62,260 bases of DNA, taken from an uncultured Myxococcales bacterium. GTDB lineage: Bacteria > Myxococcota_A > UBA9042. Location: the NCBI GenBank assembly GCA_903929795.1, contig CAIYWC010000189.1, forward strand, positions 136,474-198,733, in the 5' to 3' direction. The notes beneath the pieces are model-generated. The model ran no database searches. It was not told where the DNA came from and was given only the letters and a program-made list of their open reading frames with translations. The translations under genes were made by a program, and so were the position numbers. This document shows positions 1 through 12,000 of the stretch, one piece after another (position 1 is the stretch's first letter; every line of letters starts with the position of its first letter).

Positions 1-3000
1 TTGTTGATGCCCAGCGACGCGTTGTCATAGGCGTCATCGGTGTTGCACTCGCACCCGTCGGCGCAGCCCACGACGCAAACCCCGTTGGGGCAGCTGCACG
101 GCAGGGCCGAGCCGTTGATGTTGGCATAGCCGGTGGCGCACCCCGTGATAGAGCAAGCGCCGGCGGTGCACGCGACCGTGGAGTTGCTGGCCGCGCTTGC
201 CAACGGGCCCGTGCCACCACCGCAACTCGCGGCACCCGCACAGGTGCACCAAGCCGCAGCGTTGTCGTCAGTGAGACCGTTGCAGTTGTTGTCCACGTTG
301 TCACAGGCTTCCGTCGCGCCCGGGTTGATCGAAGCGCCCGTGCCGAGAACGTCGTTGCAGTCACCGCCACCGTTGACGCAAACCGCCGGCTTGCCCTGGG
401 TCACCAAGGCCGCATCGCAGTAGTGGTCGCCGTCCTTGTCGCAGTTCTCGTCGACGGAGCCATTGCAGTTGTTGTCCAAGGTGTCACACCATTCCGCGTG
501 GGTCGGGTAGCAATCCACGCCGCCCAACGCCGGGTTGTCGTTGCAGTCCAAAGTCGTGCCGGCCACGGGCGCCGCGCCGTTCAGCTTGCTGCAACCGGCG
601 GCCACCGAGACGTTGTAGAGGGTGGCCGTGTCAACCGGTTTGCACGGAATGGTCGTGGACGTGCACAAGCACTGGAACGAGGCGAGCGGGTAGCCGTCGC
701 CATCGCCGTCCATGTAGTAGTTGATGCAGCCACTGGCGCCCGCCTCATCAACCGCGCCGTTGCAGTTGTTGTCCAGGCCGTCGCCGCAGACCTCGACCTT
801 GCCGGGACTGACGCTCAAGCCCACGGCGCCCACCGTGTCATTGCAGTCACCACCGCCGAGGGTGCACACGGCCGGGGTACCCACCGTGATAAGGTTCTTG
901 TCGCAGTAGTGGTCGCCGTCCTTGTCGCACAACTCGTCGACGGTGCCATTGCAGTTGTTGTCCAAGCCATCGCACATTTCCGTCATGCCCGGGTGGATGT
1001 TCTTGCTCGTGTCGTCGCAGTCGTCGCCCTTGCCGGCCGCGATGACCGTATTCGGGCACGCGTTGGGGTTGGTCGTCTTGGCCGTGATGGCGCCCGCAGT
1101 GACCGACATCGTTGCAGCACAATAGCCGTCGCCATCGTTGTCGCAGCCTTCATCGGTGACGCCGTTGCAGTTGTTGTCAACGCCATCGCAGGTCTCCGCC
1201 ACGCCACCGCCCTTGATGGCCGCAGCCGCGAGGAAGCACGCGTTGCATGTCGTCAACGCCGCGCCCGACAAGCCGGAACACGAAGCACCGCCATTGCAAG
1301 CTGCGCCGTCGTTGCAGTCGTTGACGGTCAGCGAGTTGTAGGAACCGTTCGGCCCCTGCGGCAACAAGCACCAGCACTGCGGGCTCGCCGCGACACCCCA
1401 GCCGTCGCCATCGAGGTCCAGGTACTGGTTGACGCAGTTCTTGGCGTTCAACTGGTTGAACGCGCCATCGCAGTTCTCGTCCACGCTCGGCGTGTTGCAG
1501 TCTTCCACCGCGCTCGCCAAGCCCGGGTGAATGTTCGGCGCGCCGTCGTTGCAATCATTGCCGACTGCGCCGGTGCCCACGCCGGACGAGACGCAGGTCG
1601 CGACCGTGACGCCGGCCACCATGGCCACTTGGTTGGAGCAGTAGTCGTCATTGTCCACGTCGCAGATCTCGTCAATGCCGCCGATGCAGTTGTTGTCGAC
1701 GTTGTCGCAGATTTCCGGCATGCCCGGGTTCACCGACACCGCCGTGGCAAAGCACGCCGTGCAAGTCGTCAGCGCCGCGCCCGACAAGCCCGTGCAGTTC
1801 GCGTTGCCCGAATTGCACAAGATACCGTCGTTGCAGTCGTCGCCAGTCGCGGTATTGCCGGACGTCGGGAACGGCTTGTTGCCCGTGCACAGCGCCGTCG
1901 GGGTCACAAGCTTGCCCACCGCGCAGTGCAAGTCGCCGTCCAAATCGCAGCCTTCGTCGATGCCGCTGCCGCTCGAGACCTTCGTCGTGAAGGAGATGTC
2001 GTTGGCCGCGACCGCCGCGTAGTTGCCTTGGAGCGTGGCACACGTGAACTCCGTGCCATTGGCGTACGGGTTCGCCGTGCTGATCTGCAGCGTTGCCGTC
2101 GTCGGAACCTTGACGACAAACGCATAGGAACCGCCAGCTGTCATCGCGACTTGCGTGCCGATGGCGTACGTCACCGTGGAGGCACCCGTCGGCACTGTCG
2201 CGCTGGACTTGCCGAGCAGCGTGCCCGGGCCCGCGCCGTTGGTCAGCGTCGAGAAGATGTACAGATCCGACGTGGACGCCAGCGAGTTCGCCGTAAACGT
2301 CAGCGACACCGTCACGAGGTTGCCCGCCGCGACAGCCTTGAACGTCTGGCCGACAAACAGCGTGCCGGTCAACGTTTGCGCGCCAGCCACAGTCACGTCC
2401 GTGCTGTTCGGGCCTTGGCAGTTGTTGTCAATGCCATCGCAGATTTCCGTCGCACCCGGGTTCACCGCCACCGCCGTGGCAAAGCACGCGGTGCAAGTCG
2501 TCAGCGCCGCGCCCGTCAAGCCCGTGCAGTTCAGCTGGCCCGCGTTGCACGTGCCGCCGTCGTTGCAGTCGCCACCGATGGTCGCCGTGAAGTCGGCCGG
2601 CGTCGAGGTCGTCGACGTGATGTTGGTGTCGAACTCGAGGTCGTCGGTGCCGCTGTTGTACTGGGCATACGTGCCGGTCAACGTCGTGGAGTTCCAAGCC
2701 GCGCCGCCAGCGTATGGATTGCCGCTGTTGTCGAGGAACAGCTGGCCCGTCGCCACCGTCGCGTGGAACACCACCGAGTACGTCAAGCCGGACGTGATGG
2801 CAATCGAGGTGCCGGGCGTGAACGTGATCTTACCGGCGGACACCGCCGTCGGCACCACGACATTGGCCGTACCGAGCTGCACGCCGCCCGCGCCGGGCAG
2901 TCCGACGCTGTACACGTACATGTCGATGCTGACATTGGTCGTATTGGTCGTCACCCACAGGTCGACGCTGGCCAGCGTACCGGTCTTGCCGGCGACAAAC

Positions 3001-6000
3001 GTCTGAGCCGCATAGTTGGTCAGCGAATGCGTCTGGGTCGAGACCAGCTGCGCCACGTCGACAGCCGTCGCCGTGCCCGTCGTGGTGCCGAAGCTCTGCG
3101 CGCACTGGCAGACCGGTACCGTCGGGTAGCTGCCGTAGCCGTCCTGGTCCACGTCCGCGAACCAGTAGTTGCAGTTCAGCGCGTTGACTTCGTTGGTCAG
3201 GCCGTTGCAGTTGTCGTCATACGACGTGTTGCAGTCTTCCGTCGCGCCGGGGTGAATCGCCGCGTTGGAGTCGTTGCAGTCGCCGCCGCCATTGGGGCAC
3301 TTGCCGCCGACGGGAGCCGTGCCGTTGCAGTAGCCGTCACCGTCGTTGTCGTTGCAGCCCTCATCGATGCCGCCGACACAGTTGTTGTCGATGCCGTCGC
3401 AAATCTCGACCGCGCCAGGGTTGATCGCCGCGTTGGTGTCATTGCAGTCACCGCCGCCGTTCACACAGACGGAGGGCGTGCCAACCGTGGTCAACGCCGA
3501 GTCACAGTAATGGTCGCCGTCCTTGTCGCACAGCTCGTCGACCTGGCCGTTGCAGTTGTTGTCAACGCCGTCGCACATTTCCGTCTTGCCCGGGTAAATG
3601 GTCGCGTTCGTGTCGTTGCAGTCCGTGCCAGCGCCCGCGGCGACCTGGTTGAAGCACGCCGTGCCCGCCCCGAAGCCACCGGCGACGATCGTCGCGGTCA
3701 AGGCGCAGTAACCGTCCTTGTCCGCGTCGCAGCCGTCGTCCGTCACGCCATCGCAGTTGTTGTCGATGCCGTCGCAGACTTCCAACGCGCCGGGGTGAGC
3801 GGCGGCGCTTGTGTCGTTGCAGTCATCGCCCAGCTTTTGGGAGCCAACCGGCGGCTTGCTGGAGTGCGTGCACGTCGCGGCCGACGTGATGTACATGGTC
3901 GCGTCGCAGTAGCCGTCCGTGTCGTCGTCACAGCCTTCGTCAACCGTGACGACCGCATTCGTGACGGTCACGTTGACGTCAAAGGCGATGTCGCCTACCG
4001 ACCCGTACGTCGCGTACGTGCCCGTCAGCGTCGAGGCGTATTGCTCCACGCCTTGCGAGTAGGTGTTGACCGTGTTGTCGCCAAACAACACGCCAACCGT
4101 CGCCGTATTGAACACCAGATAGTACGTGTTGCCCGCGGTCAGGTTGATCGTCCCGCTGACAGTGAACGTCGTCTTGGTGATCGCGCCCGAGCCGGACGCC
4201 ACCGTGTAGCTCTGCGTCGTGCCCAGCTGCGTGCCGACACCCGGCACACCGCCGGTGTAGACGTACATGTTGAACGTGACGCCCGCAGTGGCGGCCGCCC
4301 AGATGTCAACGCTGGTCAGCGTGCCCGTGTGCACCGCGACGAACGACTGCGCGATGAAGTTGTGGATCGAGTGCGACGACTGGTTGTAGGTCGGCGAGGC
4401 CACATCGGCGTACGTCGTGGTGCCGCCACCAGTAACGTTGCAGTTGTTGTCGATGCCGTCGCAAATCTCCGTCGCACCCGTGTTGGTCGCCGCGGCAATC
4501 GCCATGCACGCGGTGCACGTCGTGAGCGCAGCGCCCGTGAGGCCCGTGCACGCGTTGCCTGCGTTGCACGTCAAGCCGTCATTGCAATCACCCGCGGCCG
4601 CCGCAACGTAGAGTCCTTGCGCCGCGCACTGGCACTGGCTGGCCGCGGCATTGGCGCCGTAGCCGTCGAGGTCGACGTCCTTGTAGAACGCGATGCAGTG
4701 CAACGCGTTGATGTCGTTCGTCGAGCCGTTGCAGTTGTCGTCGTACGCCGTGTTGCAGTCTTCCTGCATGCCCGGGTTGATCAGGTTGTTGGTGTCATCG
4801 CAGTCGCCGCCGACGGTCGCCGAGTACGGAGCGGTCGCCACGCACAGGCACTGGGTCAGGTTGACGCCGAACCCGTCCGCGTCACCGTCGTAGTAGAAGT
4901 TCGAGCACGCCGTGCCGGACGTGGAAGTCGGGATGATGCCCGCGATGCAGTCGAGGTCCTGCGGCGGGCTGCACGTGTCGCTGGCGCCCGGGTGAATCGC
5001 GGCGTTGGTGTCATTGCAGTCGCCGCCGCCATACGGGCAGACCGACGGTGTGCCGATGGTCGTCATCGCCGAGTTGCAGTACCCGTCGCCGTCCTGGTCA
5101 CACCCTTCGTCCGCGATGCCGTTGCAGTTGTTGTCAATGCCGTCGCACAGCTCAGGCATGCCCGGGTTGGCGAGGTAGTTGCCGTCGTCGCAGTCGCCGC
5201 CCTTGATGGAGGTGTACGGCGCCACGCCCGTGCACAGGCACTGGCCGGTGCCGCTGATGGACAGCGTGCGCAGGAACGTGATGAACGCCGTGTTCTTGCC
5301 GCCGTTTGGCAAGCCCGGCGTGCCAGTCGCGCCCGTGACGTAGTTGGTCGCCACGTCGAGACCCGAGATGTCGCCGGTGAACTGGATGTATGGCACGCCA
5401 GCCGACGGCGCGGTGTTGATTTGCGCCTTGGAGACAAGACCCATGGTGCCGGTCTTCGCGGTTGACCAGGCCCACGAGTCAATGGACGTCGTGCCGGAGA
5501 TCGACGTGTCGATCCACGCGATGTCGGCCGTGGCGAAGTCGCCGCCGGGCGCATTGGTCAAGACGTAGGCGCCGTCGCTGTAGAACTGCAGGTTCCAGTC
5601 GCTGCCGGCCGGGTTGTAGGTCGTGTCTTCCGCGCCACCGATGATGCTCTTGCCGCCGACGTTGATGATCGTGCCGGCCTTGAGCGACGTAATCCCGAGC
5701 GCGCCGAGGTTCAGGTGGAACGCGCCGACCTTGCCAGTACCCGTCGTCTGTGAATCGCCAAAGTAGGTGGTGTTGATGTCGGTGGCCGTCCAATCGGCGG
5801 TGATCAAAATCTCGATCGAGTCCGCGCCGCCCGAGCCGGCGAACGTCGTCGTCGAATAGTGGACTTCGTTGATGATCGCCTTCTGGAACGAGCTGGAGCC
5901 CTTGCCGAACGTGTCGCCGTCGTAGTCAGCAAAGAACTGCGTGCAGCCCTGTGCGTTCAAATCGTTATAGCCGCCGGAGCAGTTTTCATCGACGGTGTTG

Positions 6001-9000
6001 CCGCAGACTTCCGGCATGCCCGGGTTGATCAGCGGGTTGGTGTCGTTGCAGTCGTCGCCGACCGTCGCAGCCGCGGGCGTCTTGTTGCACGCCGGAACGG
6101 TGATCGCAGCCTTGAGCATGTTCGCGTCGCAGTAGCCGTCCGCGTCGTCGTCGCAGCCTTCGTCGATGCCGGTGCCCACCGCGACATAGGTCGTGACATG
6201 CAAATCGGTGTTGCCTGCGCCGAGCAGTGCGTACGCGCCGGTGATCGAGCCCGTGACATACCACGACTGCCCGTTGGCATACGGATTGCTGCCGACGCCG
6301 GAGATCGGCGAATCCTCGATGACCGGGCTGCCGACCGGAGTCGGGCAGTTGAAGACGACGTAATAGGTCTGACCGCTGACGATCGGCGTGGCAGCCGACG
6401 CGGTCGCCGTGAACTTCGAGAACGCGCCCGACGTGTTGGCCAGCGCAATCGTGACCTTTGTGCCGATCTGCGTGCCGCCTGCGCCCGGCAGACCGCCGTT
6501 GTAGACGTACATGTCGAGGTTTTGCACCACGCTCGACTTCACGTACACGTCGACATTGCCAAGGTTGCCAGAATGGCCCGCCAGGAACGACTGGACGACG
6601 AAGCTCGTCAGCGAGTTGTTGTTCCCGGTCGTGGAAATCGTCACGTCGGCGGTCGGCGCCGCGCCCGCGCTGCAATTGTTGTCCTTGCCGTCGCAAATCT
6701 CATTGCCCGCGGGGTTGGTATTCGGATCAGTGTCATCGCAGTCGCCGCCGCCCAACACGCACACGTTCGGCGTGCCGACGACGACCATGTTGATGTCGCA
6801 GAATTGATCCCCGTCCTTGTTGCAGCCTTCATCGACCTTCGTGTTGCAGTTGTTGTCGATGTTGTCGCAGATCTCAGGCTTGCCCGGGTTCATGTTCGCG
6901 TTCGTGTCGTCGCAGTCGCCGGTCTGTGACGCGGTGTACGGAGACGTCGCGGCGCAGGTGCACGCGCTGATGTTGATGCCATAGCCGTCGCCGTCGCCGT
7001 CGTAGTAGCGCGTCACGCAGCCGGTGGCGCCATTCTCGTCGATGACGCCATCGCAGTTGTTGTCCTTGCCGTCGCAGACTTCCGTGGCGCCTGGGTTGAT
7101 GGCTGGGTTGGTTTCGTCGCAGTCGCCGACTTGGGTGGCCTTGTAGGAACCGGAGGTCACGCAGAGGCACTTGGGGGAAGAGCCCGAGAGTCCCCAAGCG
7201 TCGCTGTCGTTGTCGTAGTAGAAATTCGTGCAACCGACAGCGTTCTGGTCGTTCTGGCTGCCGTTGCAGTTGTCGTCGATGCCGTTGCCACAGATTTCCT
7301 GCACGCCGGGGTTCTGGTCGCTGTTGTTGTCGTCGCAGTCGCCGCCGCCGTGCGGGCAGATCGGCGGAGGCGGCGTGATGACGGTGTACGCCGCATCGCA
7401 GTAGCCATCCTTGTCGTCGTCGCAGCCGTCGTCGGTGATTCCGTTGCAGTTATCGTCTTGGTTGTCGCAGACTTCCTGAGCCTTGCCCTTGAAGATCGTC
7501 GGATCGTTGTCATTGCAGTCGCCGCCGCCGTGCGGGCAGATGGTGACCGGCCCAACGAAGATCATGTTGGCGTTGCACTGACCGTCGCCGTCCTGATCGC
7601 AGCCTTCATCGATGACGCCGTTGCAGTTGTTGTCGATGTTGTCGCAGATCTCCGTCGCTGCCGGGTTCACGGCCTTTTTGGAGTCATCGCAGTCCGCGTT
7701 ATTGGTCGCCGTGTAAGTGCCGCTCGGGGAGCAGAACTTGGCCGTGAACATGGAACCGTAGGTGTCGCCGTCGAGATCCTGGTAGAACGGCACGCTGCCC
7801 AATGCATTCTGGTCATTTTGCGTGCCATTGCAGTTATCGTCCTTGCCGTTGCCGCAGATTTCGGCCACGCCGGGATTGACGTTCGGATCGTTGTCGTTGC
7901 AGTCGTTGATGCCGTTCTTGCACGCCGCGGGGCTGCCGACAACTGTTGCGCCGGTGTGGCAGTAGCCGTCGCCGTCGACGTCGCAGCCTTCGTCAATCAC
8001 CTTGTTGCAGTTGTTGTCGATGCCGTCGCAGATCTCCAGCGCGCCCGGATTGATCGTCGGGTCGCTCTCGTTGCAGTCGCCCGGGTTGATCGCCTTGTAC
8101 TGATTCAGCGGGTAGCACAAGCACTTGTTCGAGTTGCTGCCCCACTTGTCGCTGTCCGCGTCAAAGAAGTACGGCTGGCAATTCACGGCGTTCTGGTCGT
8201 TGTTGGAGCCGTTGCAGTTGTCGTCGTACGTCGTGTTGCAGTCTTCCGCCACGCCGGGGTTGATCGTCGGCGCAGCGTCGTTGCAGTCGTTGCCGCCGTG
8301 CGGGCAGATCGCCGGCTTGCCGACGGTGTACATGTTGGCGTCGCAGTAGCCGTCGCCGTCCTTGTCGCAGCCTTCGTCGGTCTGGCCGTTCGAGTTGTTG
8401 TCCAAGCCGTCGCAGATTTCCTGGCCCGCCGGATTGATGGCCGGATTCGTGTCGTCCGTGTCGCCGGGGCCATACGGGCAAACGAGGATCGGCGCCGCGC
8501 TGGAGTCGTACACCATGGTCGCGTCGCAGTACTTGTCGCCGTCGTCGTCGCAGCCTTCGTCAATCAGGCCGTTGCAGTTGTCGTCCAGATTGTTGCATTT
8601 CTCCGGGCTGCCCGGGTTAACGTTGGCATTCGCATCGTTGCAATCGCCGGGCTTGCTTGCGGTCAAGAGACCGGACGGCAGGCACTGGCAGGTGAACGGC
8701 GAGGTGCCGTAGCCATCCTGGTCAATGTCGGTATAGAAATTCGTGCAGCCGATCGCGCCCTGGTCGTTGGCGCTGCCGTCGCAGTTGTCGTCGTACGGCG
8801 TGGCGCATGTCTCGGCGACGCCCGGATTCACGTCGGTATTCGCGTCGTTGCAGTCGCCGCTCTTGACGGCCTTGAACTGGCCGGTCGCCGTGCAGAGGCA
8901 CTTCGCCACGCCGGTGCCGAAGCCGTCGGAATCGCCGTCGCGGAAGAACGGCGTGCAGCCGCTTGCGTTCTCGTCGGTGTCCGTAACGCCATTGCAGTTG

Positions 9001-12000
9001 TCGTCTTTGCCGTTGAAGCAAATTTCCGGCATGCCTGGGTTGACGCTGGAATCATTGTCGTTGCAGTCGTTGACGCCCGCGAAGCATACAGCCGGCGAAC
9101 CGACGACGGTGTAGGTGGCGTCACAGAAGCCGTCGCCGTCCTTGTCGCAGCCTTCGTCGATCTGGCCATTGCAGTTGTTGTCGATGCCGTCGCAGAGTTC
9201 CTTGGCGCACAAGGCATCGCCGCAGCAGGACGCGGTGTCCGCGCAGTCGATGAGGTTGTTGGCGTTGTCGTCGAGCTTGTTGCCGCAGTCTTCGCCGGTG
9301 CCGCAGGTCACGCCGATGTCGAACTGGGCGCTGCCCGTCTCGCTCGGCACGTCCACGACGAGGTAATAGAGCTGGTTGGCGCCGGCAGCGAACGTGACGC
9401 TGTTCAGCGTGCCCTGGCCGTTGACGACGTCGCCAAAGCCGATGCAGCCCGCGGGGTCGCAGCCCTTGGTGGTGGCCTTGAGCACAAAGAGGCGGGCAGT
9501 CGGGTCGGACACGTTGGAGATCGTGACCGTGACGGGCTTGGACTGCGTGCTCTTGTAGGTGAACGCGACTTCGTGGCCGAGGTATTGGTTGTTCGGGTCG
9601 CACGTGTACGCCGTGACCGCGTTGGTCGATGCGCCGCCGTTGGTGACCATCTTCGCCGCGCTTTCGCCGCAGCCGATCGCCGTGTCACCGCCGCAGAGAC
9701 ACGTATTCGAGTTGCTGCACTCGCCCGCCGTGCACGTGTCCGCTGTGCAGCTGTTGCCGTCGTCGCAGTCCGTGTTCTTGACGCAGGTGCCAAAGCCGTT
9801 GGCGAAGAACGCAAGGATGGACTTCATCATCGTGTCGGTCGTGTCGGTGCCAGCGGTCACGCCGGCGAACGGCACGGACGACGCGATCGTGCGGTACTTC
9901 GACGTCACGTCATCGTGACCCACCATCACAGTGAACTTGTCCGTACCGGAGTTCACGAGCAGATCGCGCGTGCGCTGGACGCTCGCGTCTGAAGCGATCT
10001 CGTCATTGAGCGCGTCAAAGACCGGATCCTGATTGAAATTCCACTGGTAGTGCTTGGACGGATTGACCGTGTTGTCGGCAAAAGCCGCGTAGCCGGTCAG
10101 CGGTCCAGTCACGCCGTTCGGGCCGGAATCCAGAATGCCTTTGGCCTTGAAGAACGGATGGAGCGTCGTCTTCGGGTCGTACATGAACGTGTCGCCACCT
10201 TCCATGTAAACGTGACCACCCTGCGCCAGGTACAGCTTGAGGCTCGTGGTCTCCGACTCCGCCAGCACGTGGTTGTCAGGGTAATTGCCCAGCAGCACAA
10301 AGACCGCGGAGAACTTGTTCAGCGACGGGTACAGCGCCAGATCGGCGATGACCTGGCTGATTTGGCCCTGCGTCGTCAGCGCGGTCTTCAGCGGATCGCT
10401 CATCGCGGTCGGGACTTCCGTCGGCCGCCACACGAGAACGCCGCCCTGGTAGGTGACCGTCACTTTGAAGCTGCACGTGTGGTACAGGTAGCCGTCGGAG
10501 ACCTTGAGGGTCATGGCGTATTCGCCGACGTCCGCAACCGTGGTCGGCGTGATGTTGATCGCGCCGTTCCAGCTCTTGTCGACGAAGTAGTAGGAGAGTG
10601 AAGTCAGCGCAATGAACGACGGGGCGCCGGTCAGCGTGGCCGTGATGATGTCAGACGCGTCCGGATCCTTGACCTTCACCGGCAGTGTCACCTTGGTGCC
10701 GGTCGGAACCACCTGATTGGCCGGGCACGCGCTGATGACCGGCGCGCCGCCCTTGACGACGCAGACGTTGTCGATGGCGTAGGAAGAGAGGTTGAACGTG
10801 GTCGCACCGGAGACGCAGAACGCAAGGCGCAAGCCGTTGGAACCGACAAGCGTGCTCGGCAGCGTCAGATCGACGGTCTCGGGGCCGACGCCACTGGTCG
10901 TCGTAAACGAGTCGATGACCGTCGCCGTGGTCCAATCGGCATATGTACCGTCCAGCGAGCCGAGGATGCGGATGCCGGTCTCGCCGACATTCGGAATGAA
11001 TTCGCGGTCGTACTGAATCGTGATGTTGCTGGTGCCGGAGCCGAGGAAGACCGGCGACTGCAAGCAGGTGTCAAAGCCGACCTTGGTTGGCGTCCAGCTG
11101 AAGTTGGCATAGCGGTCGGGACCGAGGTTGCCCGACGTGGCGATGCTCCAGTTCGTCGAAGCGTTGCCGCTGACGTCGGCCGGGTCCCAGCCCAAGGTCG
11201 ACAAGTCCGAGCTCTGGCTGAAGTCCTGGCAATAGCTCAGATTCACGGTGCACGCGACTTTCTTGGCCGCCTGGCACGCGAGCGAACCGTCGGGCTGCTG
11301 GAGGCACTTGCCGTCCGTGCAGTCGCTGGCGAACGACGCGCATTCCGTGGCTTCATTCAAGGGGTTGCAGCACACCGAGACGCCGGCAACGGTGTCGGCG
11401 TGGTAGCAAGCGTTGTTGATGCAGGTGTCCGCGGTGCACGGCTTGCCGTCATCGCAGTCCGTCTTGGCCAGGCAGCAGCCGGCGATCGGCGTGTGCACGG
11501 GCACGCCCGCGACGCACGTGTCGGTCGTGCAGACATTGCTGTCGTTGAAGGTCGCCGGTGTATTCGGCGTGCAAATCGTGCAGTTGGGGCCAGTCAGCTG
11601 GTACGAGCACGTACCCGTGGGCGCACCGGTCACGATCGTGCACGTGTCGATCGAGCAGGACACGCCGTCATCGCAACCGCCAGCCGCAGGCACGCCCGCA
11701 CTCTGGGTGCAGCAGCCGGATGGGGGCGTGCTGTGGTGGCACTGGTTGCTCTGGCAGTATTCGACCGTGCAGGGATTGCCGTCGTCGCATTTGGTGATCG
11801 CGTCCTTGTCGCTTAGGCAGCAGTTGGGCGCCTGGACTACGTTGCAAAAGTGCGTGGTCGGATCGCAGGTCGCGACGTGGCACGCGGATTGGTACGAGTT
11901 CGTGGACTTGTCCAACGCGACGCAGAACTGATCGGTGTGGCAGCACTTGTCGATCAGCGTGTGGATGCACCCGCCGCAGCCGTTGGCCGCGAGGTCACAG

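Larger units (their letters stand above)
1..9230 (-). repeat. About 30 MopE-type metal-binding motif repeats
   Basis: The unit is roughly 50-75 codons: GDCxDxxxxxxPGxxExCDGxDNNCxGxxDEGCDxDGDGYC. On the plus strand it appears as recurrent cagttgttgtc blocks about 150-230 bp apart. The Asp-rich DxDGDG and CDGxDNNC elements resemble EF-hand-like calcium loops and the MopE/SpaP copper-binding family (Pfam Cu-binding_MopE type). Units alternate between a short type and a longer one carrying an F/Y-Y-x-D-x-D-x-D-G-x-G segment followed by C-x-C. Confidence 0.85.

Noticed and set aside
423..5465. Very long plus-strand open frame (about 1,680 codons) antisense to the giant lipoprotein
   Set aside because: Its product is an Arg/Val/Ala-rich repeat that mirrors the minus-strand Asp/Cys repeat codons. 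The minus frame has coherent domains, a start, a Shine-Dalgarno and a signal peptide.
1..9230. Regular recurrence of cagttgttgtc blocks suggesting a CRISPR array
   Set aside because: Spacing varies, the blocks are diverged and in coding phase, and they encode the DNNC motif. No uniform spacers or cas genes are present.
7131..9992. Second long plus-strand open frame (about 950 codons)
   Set aside because: Same explanation: a shadow of the periodic MopE repeat coding sequence on the minus strand.
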